A stretch of 64,000 bases of DNA from Hormiphora californensis. Its lineage: Eukaryota > Ctenophora > Tentaculata > Cydippida > Pleurobrachiidae. Below the pieces are notes generated by a model. It ran no database searches. It was not told the origin of the DNA and saw only the letters and a program-made list of their open reading frames with translations. The DNA lies in assembly GCA_020137815.1 (NCBI GenBank), contig CM035350.1, forward strand, positions 4,544,418-4,608,417, in the 5' to 3' direction. A program made the position numbers and the translations under genes. Positions 34,223 through 47,520 of the stretch are shown piece after piece (the first letter of the stretch is position 1; the number at the start of each line of letters is the position of its first letter).

Positions 34223-35214
34223 GATGAAGACACCTCTTTATTCCTTGTGAGGAGAGTGTGTGTGTGAGTGGCGGGTTAAAGAGCAATAGATATTACAGTG
34301 CTCCACCGAGGATAAAATCGGGGCGGTGAACTGGAGCCCACTTAGCAGTAGTGGCTTTAGTGAGTATAGGTAGGATGGTAAAACTTGGGTAGGTAGATCG
34401 AGTCAGAGCACTCTCACTTGTGGCCTGTGGGGGTGGAGTCCCCCTCCTCTAGTAGGGGAGAAAAGGAGCAAGTGAAATAAAGGGGGATAGAAAAGGGGGC
34501 AGTAGGAGGGGGTTTTTGTGGATCCTTCGTTAGTAGAAAATGGGTTGAAAACATCTTAAAGCTGGAGAGAAGAGAAAAGGAGCATGTAGGATGTAGGTAC
34601 TGGGGGGGGGGAGAAACTATGTAGAAGTACAGCTGTTAGTGTGGGAGCATCATGTGTACAATAAACTACTGCACACGTGAAGAAGGGGGACCCATACTTG
34701 GACCACTTTAAGTGCATTAGAGATAAACGTCCCAGCAATATATCAAATTAGCTCATCTATCCATCGAATAGTCTGCCAGTCATTTTAAGATAGCGTGTCT
34801 GAGCTATTGTGAGTGAGAGCATATTGCGGAAGTGGTACTGTATGGCTCTCTAGACACGGCTCATACATACCCAAATAGTATGCAGCAGCAGCAGGCTGGG
34901 TTTATTTTGAGTAGTGTGAAATATATAGTCTCATTATCCAAACCAAACCCTCTGTAGGTTAGGTTTTATCAAACAGAGGTTTCCCTCTGTATTTGTCTGC
35001 AGCAGGTTTGAGTCAAGACACACACACATAGTGTGTATGTAGACTTGATTGTGCATGATGTAGAGTGTGCCATACACTCAAACAGTGGTGGTAACCCCAG
35101 TATGTCAGCAGGGGGAGATTGTAAGGGGGTACATTCTATTTCGGGATTCTGAGAGATGATCAACTCTCTGCGTGTGTATGTATTTGTGACGAAAGAGGTA
35201 GAGAGAGAGAGAGA

Positions 35215-35298
<84 letters not shown>

Positions 35299-35300
35299 TA
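33090..35300. repeat. Cluster of (GA)n microsatellites
   Basis: Separate GA blocks lie at about 33100-33183, 33293-33368, 33789-33885, 34124-34219 and 35198-35294, all purine-rich on the plus strand. The sequence between them (including 34230-35160) shows no supported gene. Arg-Glu and Ser-Leu open frames across them are artefacts. Confidence 0.9.
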
Positions 35301-35348
35301 TGGAAACCTATGGAAAGAAGTTAGGCGCTAGGCGCCAGAGGTATACCT

Positions 35349-36895
35349 TTAATGAGGCAGACCTGCGGAGATCCAGCTCAGGATACTGTTCTTGTTAGGA
35401 CAGCTGTATCCTCTTACTGGTGGGCTGTCTGGGAAGTTAGAAAGGTAGGCATCCAGGGCAGACTTTACTCCAGCGGCAGTCTCCCTGTCCTTGATGTTCC
35501 CAGGTACAGCGTTGAACAGTGCTAAGGAAGATGACGTGAACCCGTTGAATATGAGTGTATTCACTCCTTTCAGTCGGGCCTTCCCTAGCGGTCGTTCAGC
35601 AGTGGGTCCTCGCCTTAGGGACATACGGAAGTTGATATCACCGTGGTTAGGTAACAGTCCCTTCCATATCTTCCACATAGTGAGGATTTTAAACCTCTCT
35701 CTTCGTCTTTGGAGCGACCAAAGACCCAAGGTCTTAAGGCGAGCCCAGTAGTCCATGTCCTCACAACCTTTGATATTTGACGTGAAAGATCTCTGGACGG
35801 CTTCAACTCTTTCAATTTCACCAATGAGGTGAGGATCCCATAGAGGTGAGCAGTACTCTAAAAGAGGTCTCACGTAGGACTTGTAGAGTTGGAGCATATG
35901 ATCCGGTTCTCTGGTCCGGAATGTTCTTAGTATCCATGAAGCCATTTTTCTAGCCTTCTTGGTAATGTCAGTTATGTGTGACTTCCAAGATAGGCCCGGA
36001 TCAACATTTATACCAAGATCCCTTACCACTTCAGATCCTACTACTTCGGTTTGTGGGTTCAGTTGGTAGGGTTTTTTAAGTTCCTGGTTACTTCCGTGCT
36101 GCAATAGCTGGAACTTCTCAGCATTGAACTTCATACTGTTCAGTTCCGCCCACTCCTCGATCCTTTTCATGTCCTGTAGGAGCAAGGACCTGTCCTCCTC
36201 GGTGGTGATGGTTTTATGGACTTTGCTGTCATCAACAAACATCTTCACCATACTGTGATGAGTAACCGTTGGTAAGTCATTGATATAGACTAGAAAGAGG
36301 AGCGCCGCCAGTACAGTGCCCTGCGGTACTCCGGACAACACCCTTGCTTGGGAGGAGTGGCATCCATTGACCACCACAACTTGGGTTCTGTTCGAAAGAA
36401 AGCATTCCAGCCAAGCTAGCAGGGTACCTCCAATCCCACAGAGCTCCAATTTCTGAAGCAGTCTCTTGTGGCTCACTCGATCATATGCTTTGCTGAGATC
36501 CAGATACAGCACATCGACATTGTGGCCCTGTTCCAGATCATGTAGCACGTCATCCAAGTGTTGAGCGAGCTGGGTAAAACAGGAGTGTCCCGTTCTACTT
36601 CCATGTTGATCTTTGGTGAAGAAGCCCGATTTCTCAACAAAGTCAGACATTTGAGATCGTATCACCCTTTCAGCTACTTTGGCCAGGTGCGATGTCAACG
36701 ACACCGGTCTATAATTTGCTGGGGTCGCCCTACTACCCTTTTTAAACACTGGAACGATTGTCTGTTGTTTGAACAAGGGCGCTATGTCTCCTGTGTCCAT
36801 AGATAACCGCCAAAGTGTGGCCATTACGGGTGAAAGTTGTGTTCCGCATTCCTTCAGCACAATAGAAGGAAATTTGTCCGGCCCAGGAGCAGAGA
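35349..36895 (-). CDS. 5'-truncated non-LTR retrotransposon reverse transcriptase
   Basis: A long minus-strand frame from about 36895 to the stop at 35349. RT motifs: FKKGSRATPANYRPVSLTS, YLDLSKAYDRVSH, SGVPQGTVLAALLFLVYIND, MFVDDSKV (FVDD in place of YADD), then LLEYCSPLWDP, SLQRRRERF and the terminal SPPVRGYSCPNKNS. The frame begins abruptly at APGPDKFPS, directly next to a (GA)n/A-run boundary, so the 5' half (endonuclease) is missing, as is usual for target-primed insertions. It is otherwise intact over about 510 codons and therefore fairly young. The family is Jockey/CR1-like, related to the 7.6-8.5 kb relic. The 3' end runs into a short CCTATGGAAA direct repeat and (GA)n. Confidence 0.85.
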
Positions 36896-38204
36896 GAGAG
36901 AGAGAGAGAAAAAAAAAAAAGGGGGGTGTTTGAAACAAGGAAAACAATCAGTTAATCGGTCATTAAAAGGGTTGTCTTTCAAAAGAGATATTAACTTCTC
37001 TAGTTCTCTCACTCTCGCCTCTATATTAATAATAGGTTGTGAAATATATCATTATATGAGACTAACAACAGACCTGTATTAACCCACATGTAGTACCAAA
37101 GAAGTGTAAAATAGGCTTTCTCTCTCTCTTTACAGTCACATTTCTCTCAACAAAATGAAGGAGCAAGAAGATGGCGTTCCAAGACGCTTCTGTCTTCTCA
37201 CCTGCCATCATCTACCTATCATGAGAGTGCCAGAAAAATATTGGTTTCTGTCTCTCCACACCTCTATTAGCTAACAATCTCTATCTTTCTTTCTCGCCTT
37301 CTATAACAGTATTATTACGGAAATTCAGCTCAGACTAACAAATAACGATGGGAGATCACACGCGGATATGAAACAGTCAAATCACAAACATCATCTCTCA
37401 TCCCATTTCTATTCTTCTCATGGAGATAGGATGAAAGTGTACTGCCCTTCCCTGTGAAACACACACATTCCATTGCTACTAATGTGGAACACACAACACA
37501 TGAATGGCTATAGAAATTGTAAATTTTGATAAAATAAAGTCCTTCGCAAGGTTCCAGATAATACTGGCTGTATAATAGTTGAGTTAATTTCCTGCAAAAA
37601 CAAATATAATATTGTAAAGCTAATATAATATGGGGGAATTTATGAACCGAGACATTTATAAACGATGTTGATTTGGAAGAGATGCAGCAAAAAAACAATC
37701 AATTAGGCCTAATTAGGGGAAATTACGGTATAGTGGTGGAGAATAAAGATGTGTAAAATCTGACTTAATTTCAAGGTTATTATATCTCCCTCAACCCGGG
37801 TCTATGATTCTCCCCTGCAGTCCCCTTGAATGTCCCACACCCCTCATTTTGTGGCTAAGTCCTTCTCCAGGAAAGACCTAAGCCGTTCAAGATAAACGCT
37901 GTACAATTCAATATCATTGTGCCCTGCTCCCTCCACCCATAATGGATCCACCGGCTTGGGACATCGCTCGTAGAGTTGCAGTCCGGCACTAAAATCTATT
38001 ACCTCGTCTTCCGTTCCGTGGATTATTAATACCGGTGCTTGGACGTGACCTGAAGATGGAGAGGGGTTAATAGGACTGTGAATTGGGAACTGGGCGATCC
38101 TAAGTGAGTGTGTACCTGTGACGTAAGCTAGTTTACTTAGACAACTGCCGGCTGGTTTGATAGATTTAGTAATATGGAGGACTGAAGGATAGAGGGAGAA
38201 GGAG

Positions 38205-38845
38205 AGAGGAGAGAAAGTATTTTTTTTCCCCCAAAATTTTTTTTGAAAAAAAACGGTAAATTAATTTTTGGCCCTGTCCCTCCCCCCTAATTTCCCAGGT
38301 TGGGCTCCCTCGGGTTTCCGCCCCCCCTTTCCCCCAACCCCCTTCTTGGGTTAATCCTCTCCGTGACCTAAGGAAATTTAATAGGACTGTTTAAACCATT
38401 GGGGGTTTTCCCCCTTACAAATGTTTCTTAACCCCCTTTTTGTTTTTAAATTTGGGGGGAAAAAAAACCCCCGGGGGGGAAAAAAGGGGGGGAAGGAAAA
38501 AGGAGGGGGGAAAAGGAAGGGGGAAAAGGAGGGGGGGGGAAAGGGGAAAAATTTTTAAAAAAAAAATTTTTGGGGGTTTTTTTTTTTTTTTTTTTTCCCC
38601 CCCCCTTTTTTTTAAAAGTGAAACCCTTTTTTTTTTTCCAAATTCGGAAAGCCCCGGGGGGTGGGGGGGGGAACCCCCGGGGCCCAGACGGGGGCAGCCA
38701 TCCCTTTTGGTTATTTCCATGGGGGGGAGGGCTGGGCCAAGAGGATGGGGGAGTTGTAGTAGTGCAAGATTTCTAAAAAATATCCCCACAAAAATTTTCA
38801 CCCCCACCCTCTTTTTTTCTGCATACAAAATACCTGTCTAAAAGT
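38205..38845. other. Abnormal homopolymer-rich segment, probable base-calling artefact
   Basis: The sequence consists of successive homopolymer runs (CCCCC, AAAAAAA, GGGGGGG, TTTTTTT) with very little ordinary sequence. It sits exactly where the catalytic-serine exon of ABHD17 should be. Similar sequence occurs at about 39120-39260 and 59035-59235, in the last case replacing the middle of an otherwise conserved element. The open frames on both strands here are not credible genes. Confidence 0.7.
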
Positions 38846-39479
38846 GAACTACTTACCCGTTCCCTATCGGGGCCGTACTGCGTTCCAAGCTGCCTCAATG
38901 TCTGCATAAATGTTCCTCTCAGAGGGTCGACCCGAACTGCACCCATACCCAGAGTAGTCGTATGAGAAAATGTTGCAGTTGGGCCCTTGTACCCCCGCCA
39001 AAGTAAAAAAAATGTGGATTGTTAATGTTAACACTGTAAAGGCCAGTATAATACAGGGGCCATCATATTCACGATGTGGTTTTATTTTATTTGGGGCTAG
39101 GAGGGAATGTATAAACCCCTGAGAGAGAGATAAGGGAAAAAAAAAAATGGGGAATATTATTTTTGGGGGGGAAAAGAATTTACAAAAATTTTTGAAACTA
39201 CAAAATTATTTCCCTCTCTCTCTTTTTTCTTATTCTTTATTCTCTTTTTTCCCCTTTAAAACCCCCTTTTGCCTTTAGGCAGGTACTTTTAATAAACCTC
39301 TTTTATCCATCACGCATTTCACTACCCCCTCTGCTTATCATCATAATAATAGTTTATATCAAAAGAAGGGGGGGATGAGATGCGTGATTTTAAAGAGGTT
39401 TTAAATTAAAACATCCCGTCTCCCTCAAATTTCAAAAACGATCATTAGAATTAAAATCCAGCTGGAAAAAGTCAATTTT

Positions 39480-39870
39480 GATTTTTTACTTTTTCTTTTT
39501 CCCAAATATTTTTTTTCTTCTTCCCTCTTATTGTCATAAGCCCGATTACACGTGTTTTTTTATTTCCCCCATATTACACTTCTCCTTACCTCCCCTCTCT
39601 CCTCTCTCTCTCTCTCTCCTCGCTCCTTCCTCTCCCTCCGTCCCCTCTCTTCTCCCTCTCTTTTCCCCTCTCTCTCTCTCCCCTCCCCCTCTCTCTCCCC
39701 TTTTTCCCTCCTCTCTTCTCTTTTCTCTCTCTCCCCCCTTTCTTTTCCCCTTTTTCTCCCTTCCCCTTTTTCCCCTCTCTCAGCTCTCTCCTCTTCTCCT
39801 CCTTTTTCCTCCTCTCCCCCTCCCTCCTCCCCCTTTTCCCCTCTTCCCCTTTTCGGAAAAGATTAGGGGA
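39480..39870. repeat. C/T-rich low-complexity tract
   Basis: CCTCTCTC-type pyrimidine-rich sequence within an ABHD17 intron. No coding signal. Confidence 0.85.
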
Positions 39871-40444
39871 TTTTTGATATGGTTGTGGTGTTAGGAAGAT
39901 GGATGATAGCTTTACTGTGTATGTTCAAAATGTATTATCGGGAAAGAAAGATGGGGAGGAAAATATTGGAGAGAAATATGGGAAATAATTCATTTCACGA
40001 TTGGTAAATAAAGGCAATCTTACGATTCATTTTGTGATGAATCTACGATTATATGAAAACTTGAGAAGTAAATGTCGTGAGGATGTCGTGAGGATGAAAA
40101 AGGCTACACCGACCAGGAGGCCTAATCAATGCTTTTTGAATATTTTACCTGCTCATCTGTCCGAGATCCACGGCGTTACCATGACTGAATAAAATCGTAA
40201 ATAGCGGATTCTTTACCGGCCTCACCATAATGCATGCGATCTGAGGAGAGAGAGGGAGGGGTAGAGGGGGAAAGAGGATGGGGGGGGGGGGGTTAAATAA
40301 TGGAGAATATTCGAGTTGAGTAATGGAAAGGGAGAGGGGATACATAAAGAACGACTTGACCTGCTCGTACCATGTTTCTCTCTCTCATTCTTTGACTTCT
40401 CAAGAAAACAGGCAGAGCATGTCAAAACTGGTTCAAGACAATTA

Positions 40445-40915
40445 AAGTGAGAGTGGACCGAATCAGAATTGGACAAGTTTGTTGTAGGTAGTAGAGATTA
40501 GCTCTCTGAGCATTTTGCGTTTTTGCCGCTCAAAATCGACCCACCCATCACTGAGATATTTTTGTTATGTTGGGAGAACTCTCGTTTAATCAGTATGTAA
40601 AAAACAGAATAGAAACAATAATCGTGTTTTACTAACACATTCTGAATATAAGCAGTGAGGTTGACATGTCCATGCACAGAAGCAGAACAATGCAAGATAG
40701 CATATTGAAAATTTAAAGAATGTGTTAGTAAAACACAAGGATTGTTTCTATCCTGTTTGATAAATACTGATCAAGCAGGAATTCTCCCAACTTAACAAAA
40801 ATATCTCAGTGATGGGTGGGTCGATTTTGAGCAGCAAAAACGGAAAATGCTCAGAAAGCTAATCTCTACTAGCTACAACAAACTTGTCCAATTCTGATTC
40901 GGTCCACTCTCACTT
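40445..40915. mobile_element. Palindromic foldback element flanked by TA (ABHD17 intron)
   Basis: It starts AAGTGAGAGTGGACCGAATC and ends with the inverse, GGTCCACTCTCACTT, with TA on both sides. Arms of roughly 220 bp match with few differences (for example TGAGATATTTTTGTTA against TAACAAAAATATCTCA). No coding capacity. It resembles in design the larger elements at 20.6 and 48.3 kb but shares no obvious sequence with them. Confidence 0.85.
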
Positions 40916-41521
40916 TAAGCTGGTTGACAATTAAACTGCCACCTCCAGGTCACGTACGGTATGTGACAACAATCCCCAGGTACTGTGAAAACAATCACTT
41001 ACCTTGTTTCCCCTGCTACTGCGGGTGGTGAAGGCATCAATGAAGCCCAGTTCTCGGTCATTGAACTGCCACTCGGCCTTGTCCGTTAATACCAACTCCT
41101 GGGAACCGCTCTCCTGAAACAAAACACACCGGTGAAATTTGACGAGGATGTTTAAAAATTTGACTTGCGAAATAACGGTTTAGTGCATGAGGGTGGGATT
41201 GAGGATAGCCTCGCTCGACCCTGTTTCACTGTTTACATATGTAAAGGAGGGTTAGAACATAACAAGTTTATTTGTGAAGCTGTGTGAACTGTGAAGGTTT
41301 GATATATTACTAGAGTTTTACAATTGCAGGGATGAACATTGAATAATGCCTTCCTGTGCTAAATAGCTACGGAGTGGTGCTACATTGCATAGCTCGGAGG
41401 GGGTCATTACTAAATTAATTAACTCGAGGGGGTGGAGCTTTCAAGCAGGATATAGATTGATCTAGAATATTCGATACACACGTCATGTCTCTTTCATTCG
41501 GCATCAGGCTCTGTGTGTATG

Positions 41522-41528
41522 AGAGTGA

Positions 41529-41575
<47 letters not shown>
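41522..41575. repeat. (GA)n microsatellite
   Basis: GA run of about 50 bp in the first ABHD17 intron. Confidence 0.95.
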
Positions 41576-41578
<3 letters not shown>

Positions 41579-41929
41579 TTGTGATTGCAGAGGTTATTAC
41601 AGCAACATTCCTTTTGCTTCTGAGCAAGGAGAAGAAAGAGAGTGAATTTAAGAGGCACAGTATTTAATTGTCTCAGTACATGTATGGCATAAAAAGGGGC
41701 GGGGGCTCCGGGGCTATGTACATGTGACATGTCGGTAGGGCGATTAGGGCGGGTCTATTAGTAAACAAAGGGTGTTAATTAGGGCCCACAAAAGGATTCT
41801 CTTACCTTAGTAATGATTGCATAGCTGGGCTCGGGTGGCACAAAGGCGAGCTTTGCGGCGATGCGTGAGGGGACTGGAGGGCAGCACAGGAGGCAGCAGA
41901 TATCGGAGAAACTAAAACCGTTCATTGCA

Positions 41930-43500
41930 TCGCGTGTTATATGGCCATCGTCTATTAAATAGGGTTATAATGGTTAGCCGTCCGTGTCTGCTCTTGCTCT
42001 CCACCTCGTTGCATTATTATTGGTTGCACAAATTAAAGCTCAATTTCCCTCTATTTTACACGACTGGTCAAGACAAATATAAATAGTTGGATAATAATAT
42101 GTGCTGCAGCCACAACTCACAAGAGACAATAACATTCCATCTCTGTGACTTTCAAAAATACACGCAACCTAACGATATGTATTTCAAGGCTGTTTTCATA
42201 CCGCACTGCTAAGCATACTCATTACTCAATATTCTTTTTTCCGGCGGAAAAACCGCAAATACACCGACGAACAATTAAAGCTAAACAGCTATTTGGAGTA
42301 TTACTGATTAGAGGACAGAGGGGGGCATTCTAAAACATTCTAAATTAGTAGTAATTACTAATTACTAATTACCAATTACCATAGTCGACGTTCATTTACT
42401 TTTCGCTGCACGCTACTCAAAGTAAAGCAACGTTGATGGAAAATCTACTCATGTGATAGCAATGCATGGAAACTCGGATAAGTAGTAAACTTTATTTATT
42501 CTAACATTATTTCTGCAGTTAGCATGAAAAGTAAATGTTTTTGAAAACATCCTATCCAGAATGTACAATGTACAGGGTGGTCTATAAATTATGAGGCCGG
42601 TGACGAGCCGTAGCTCTAAAAAGTTGATAGTTGTGCAAAAAACTATGGGAACATGCTGTATCCGGGCATGGTTCACTATGAGTGTCCCAGCTGTCCAGAG
42701 AAACTGATGTCCGGTTTCAATTTTGTAACCGGAGCGTTAGGGCAGTGGGCACACCATTTTTTCACAAAATAAGGACGTATTTGAAAATGCATGGGGTGCA
42801 ATATTAATTATTTATTTTGTTTCGTTTTCGGGCGTAACATTGTTTTCTGTTTCAAAATATAATAATAATAGTTGTCCAATCCAAGCCAATTCTGCAGAAT
42901 CCTTTGGAATGCTGGATAATGCAGCGCTTTTCAACCGTTTATCGGCCCACTATTCATCGCAATGTGCGACTTTGCTGACTAGCTCTTCTTTCTGTCTTTC
43001 CTCCTCTCCTGGGCACCTCCGTATGCACACTACCTTCTGGGCACCTTCGGCAGCTCCTCCTTAGATGCCAATCGGTGTTGGGGTTAGGGGTTGGCCAAGA
43101 AACCCGGAGTTAAAATGACAAGCAATACCGTTAAAATGATAAAACGTGCAGTGTTGGTGCAGCAGGGCAAGTTATTACCTAGAACCTGATATTACCTGGC
43201 ACGTGTTACTACCTACCACGTGATATTACTTAGTACGTGATTGGTAGCCCCTGTACGAGTGCGGATCGGTAGAACGGGAGGGGCATCCGTTTAATGATGA
43301 AGTCGAGAGACCGGCCCTTTTTGGACCACATAACGAATTGCCATGCACTATCACGATGCACAGTTTCACCAATTTTCTTCATATGGATGTAATTATGCTT
43401 GATTTGTGATTCCTTTATGCTTGATTATGCTGTCTCTTAACATCTTCCTCAACTTTTCTAAAACTGACCTTCTATTCAGTACAGCTAGTTTTTTTACGGT
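41930..43500. other. Intergenic stretch with transposon fragments
   Basis: No gene supported. At about 42569, TACAGGGTGGTCTATAAATT resembles a mariner-type terminal repeat, but no partner end was found. At about 42915 there is a GATAATGCAGCGCTTTTCAA motif. At 43165-43240 a degenerate 17-20 bp repeat with CACGTG/TATTACCT words occurs about four times. Confidence 0.45.
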
Positions 43501-43524
43501 TCAGACCTCGGGCGAGCGACGAAA

Positions 43525-45090
43525 ATGGCATGTACTCGTTTCGTGTACCGGGTAAGTTACTACAAACCATGCACACACATACCCCAAGGAATTAAATTCA
43601 TATAACTCCATGACACCCCTTGAGGAATGATTTTATTAACTGTGGTTCTGTTTCAGCGCCCAATTTGTCTCCTGTTTGCCTCAACCATCTTTCTCCTTGG
43701 ACTGTCGACGTGGTGGTTTAATGATACCTCAGCTTCCGTCGCTACAGCAACCTTACCTTCCGTTGCTATAGTATCCAACCAGTACATCAACTTGATAGAT
43801 GAATCTAAAACCCCTGCAGTTCTGCCGGCTCAGGAATCCCACGTAGAAGTGCAGGAAGAACAAGACAGTACAAAACAGTACTTGATAGATGAATCTAAAA
43901 CCCCTGCAGTTCTGTCGACTCAGGAATCCCAAGTAGAAGAGCAGGAAGAACAAGACAGTACAAAACAGTACTTGATAGATGAATCTAAAACCCCTGCAGT
44001 TCTGTCGATTCAGGAATCCCACGTAGAAGAGCAGGAAGAACAAGGCATAAAACTTGAAGTGCCTCTTGCCACCCTCCCTGTTGATAAACCCCCTTCGGAT
44101 GCCATCGGAAGAAAGGTTCTGGAAATCCAATCGAAAGACGTGTTGGAAGGCCTCCCCGAACACTATCTGCCAGACTACAAAACCTTCTGCTGGTACGACG
44201 CACACGACCAGTTTAGCTGCCTCCCCTCTCTCTACGTCATTGGTCTGCCAAAGTGTGCCACAACGGACCTCGCACGTACGCTCGTACTACACCCGGAGAT
44301 TGAGTTCAACCGACACGGGAAGGAGTACCACTACTGGACACGACGTCGTCTCGCCCGACCGATGTCGCTGTGGAACCGGAATAAAGCGGGTTTAAAGGAG
44401 GATTTTATGGACTACGTTAAGGGTTTGGATGCCAGTAGAATTCGGGAGCGGAGGAATGTGGTGTGGGTGGATGGAACACCGTCAATTTCGTTCGAATTGT
44501 TTGACATCGTCCCAAATATCAACTACACCAACGCGGATTTGCTCTACGCGGTGGTCCCCTCTGCCAAGATTATCATGATTCTCCGAGATCCCGTTGACCG
44601 GGCCTACTCTGGCTTCCACTACTTTAATACACACGCACCCCCGAAACGGACACCCGAAAACTTCCACACCGAGGTGGAGAAATCGATTCGTCAGTGGGAA
44701 AAATGTTATAAAACACGGGGTGATCTGAAAAATTGCTGCTATCGGCCGGATCAACGGGATCTTAGCTTGACGATCTTTTTGACGGTCGGTATCTACGTTT
44801 GCCACGTTGAATCGTGGTCCACACTGTACAGGGACAACTTTTATCTTCTCAACTTTGAGTACTATTCAAGGGACCGAGCTAAAAGTCTAGCGGAAATTTT
44901 CGAGTTTATTGGCGTATCACAGTTACCACAAGGGGAGATTGCAGGCTGGTCTGCAAAAAATAAAATTGAAAACCATCAAAAGCCATACCCGCAAATGCTA
45001 GAGAAAACTCGAGATCTGCTAAAGAAGTTTTACAGTCCGTTCAATGCAATGCTAGTGCAAATAACGGGAAGAGACGAATTTTTCTTCTAA
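43525..45090 (+). CDS. Golgi carbohydrate sulfotransferase, CHST15-like, type II membrane protein (2 exons)
   Basis: Exon 1, 43525-43551 (MACTRFVYR), joins in phase after CTGTTTCAG to exon 2, 43657-45090; total 486 residues. A short basic cytosolic tail is followed by a membrane anchor (PICLLFASTIFLLGLSTWW), then a luminal stem with three 30-residue repeats (LIDESKTPAVL...QESHVEEQEEQDS), then the catalytic domain: YVIGLPKCATTDLARTLVLHP (5'-phosphosulfate loop of PAPS binding, Ala where many have Gly), WVDGTPS, and IMILRDPVDRAYSGFHYF (3'-phosphate loop). It transfers sulfate from PAPS to glycan chains, as CHST15 does to chondroitin GalNAc-4-sulfate; acceptor specificity is inferred. A continuous alternative start at 43627 would remove the basic tail, and I prefer the spliced start. 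Confidence 0.85.
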
Positions 45091-45164
45091 AAAATGGCAG
45101 TCACCCTGTGCAATTAAACATGTTTACTGTTTAGTCGCTTGACACTGCACACACGGTAGTACAG

Positions 45165-45310
45165 ACTACATCTAGCGAAGGAAGAACTACTGATTAGTGA
45201 TAGACAAAGCTAACACTTTTCGTCAGTAGACGACTAAACTGACGTACTGATGAAAAGCGTTAGCTTCGAAACAATTGTTTACCACTTATCAGTAGTTCTT
45301 CTTTTGTTAG
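45165..45310. repeat. Short foldback repeat downstream of the sulfotransferase
   Basis: GAAGAACTACTGATTAGTG...GCTAACACTTTTCGTCAGTA is followed by its inverse TACTGATGAAAAGCGTTAGC...CACTTATCAGTAGTTCTTC. No coding potential. Likely a small inverted-repeat mobile element, or the foldback end of one. Confidence 0.65.
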
Positions 45311-45576
45311 TCACTGGCTCTCCGGTACTGTTCGTGATCGAGCTCACTACTACTGCAGAATACATCGAGTACAGACTTCTAGTGTTCAACGGGTATTCCG
45401 TGTTCGCAAAGTTGTCATTACCTTTGTTATCAGCCAGAATTTTATTGTGCTTTTCTAGTTTTGTTTTACAGTTTACAATAAATTATTAAATCTATATAAT
45501 TTACACAATTTAATTGTATAAATAAGTTTTAGTGCACACAGCAGGCCAGAGGCCTTCCCTTCGTGGGTCCACCTAA

Positions 45577-46960
<1,384 letters not shown>

Positions 46961-47089
46961 ATTAAATACGTATCACCTCTCAGCCACTCTCAAAATTCAA
47001 ACAGCTGAGGGATGGTGGAGGATAGAAATGAGAACGGATGGTGGAGGATATGTAAAATGGTGAAGGATAGGACGGATGGAACTCGGTTG

Positions 47090-47290
47090 CGTCGGGGGGG
47101 GGGTACCAACCTATTTTTTTGTATTTTTTTGTATTTTTTTGTACGGTCCGTACAAAAAAATAACCAAAATTCCCTGCTTTTTCCGTACAAAAAATACAAA
47201 AAAATACAAAAAAATACAAAAAAATATACTGCTGAAGGGAACTTCTTTAGGGCCCCCTATAAGTCTCTAGAGGTTTGCGGGGTCCTTATA
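47090..47290. repeat. Foldback repeat with TTTTTTTGTA/TACAAAAAAA blocks; partner at 49.6 kb
   Basis: (TATTTTTTTG)n followed by GTACGGTCCGTAC and (AATACAAAAA)n forms a hairpin. The block at 49610-49745 has the same parts in inverted order (TTTTTGTACGGACCGTAC, CCTGCTTTTTCCGTAC, GGTTGGTACCCCCC). The two blocks bracket the 48.3-49.6 kb palindrome at a distance and may be the ends of a larger composite element. Confidence 0.6.
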
Positions 47291-47520
47291 CTGGCCTGTA
47301 TAGCCCTCTAGTTTCGTAGTACTCATAATCCCGGTGTCCCAGCATATTTTTTGGCCGAGAATGGCCAAAATTTATCCCCATTTTGGCCGATTTTTTCCCG
47401 TGGTCTAAGTTAGTTTGATAATAGTTCAAGATAGTGGAACTTTAATTAAATTGTAGTCTAAAAACGGTTGAGGTTTTGAATCTAATTTTTTTATAGTATT
47501 TTAAAAGTTTTGAAAAAAAT

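Larger units (their letters stand above)
37844..41925 (-). pseudogene. ABHD17: ABHD17 serine hydrolase (protein depalmitoylase), one exon missing and frames broken in this sequence
   Basis: Exons 41806-41925 ([19 protein letters not shown], the palmitoylated Cys cluster), 41003-41113 (AEWQFNDREL), 40149-40240 ([13 protein letters not shown], oxyanion-hole region), 38857 to about 39005 ([28 protein letters not shown]) and 37844-38049 ([17 protein letters not shown] and [11 protein letters not shown], with catalytic Asp and His). ABHD17 enzymes remove palmitate from membrane proteins such as Ras. The exon expected between 38.05 and 38.86 kb, carrying the GQSIG catalytic Ser, is absent, and 38.21-38.84 kb is abnormal homopolymer-rich sequence. 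The 38.9-kb exon also has single-base shifts (a stop where family members read RYG, and an extra C in GGGCCC). I judge sequence error more likely than a true pseudogene. Confidence 0.85.

Noticed and set aside
33750-34286. 178-residue Ser/Leu-rich minus-strand frame
   Set aside because: Entirely (GA)n/(CT)n microsatellite.
38415-38841. 133- and 137-residue frames on opposite strands
   Set aside because: They are composed of homopolymer runs in a segment that looks like sequence error.
42569-42830. Complete mariner transposon starting TACAGGGTGGTC
   Set aside because: Only one end resembles a mariner terminus; no inverted partner and no transposase frame were found.
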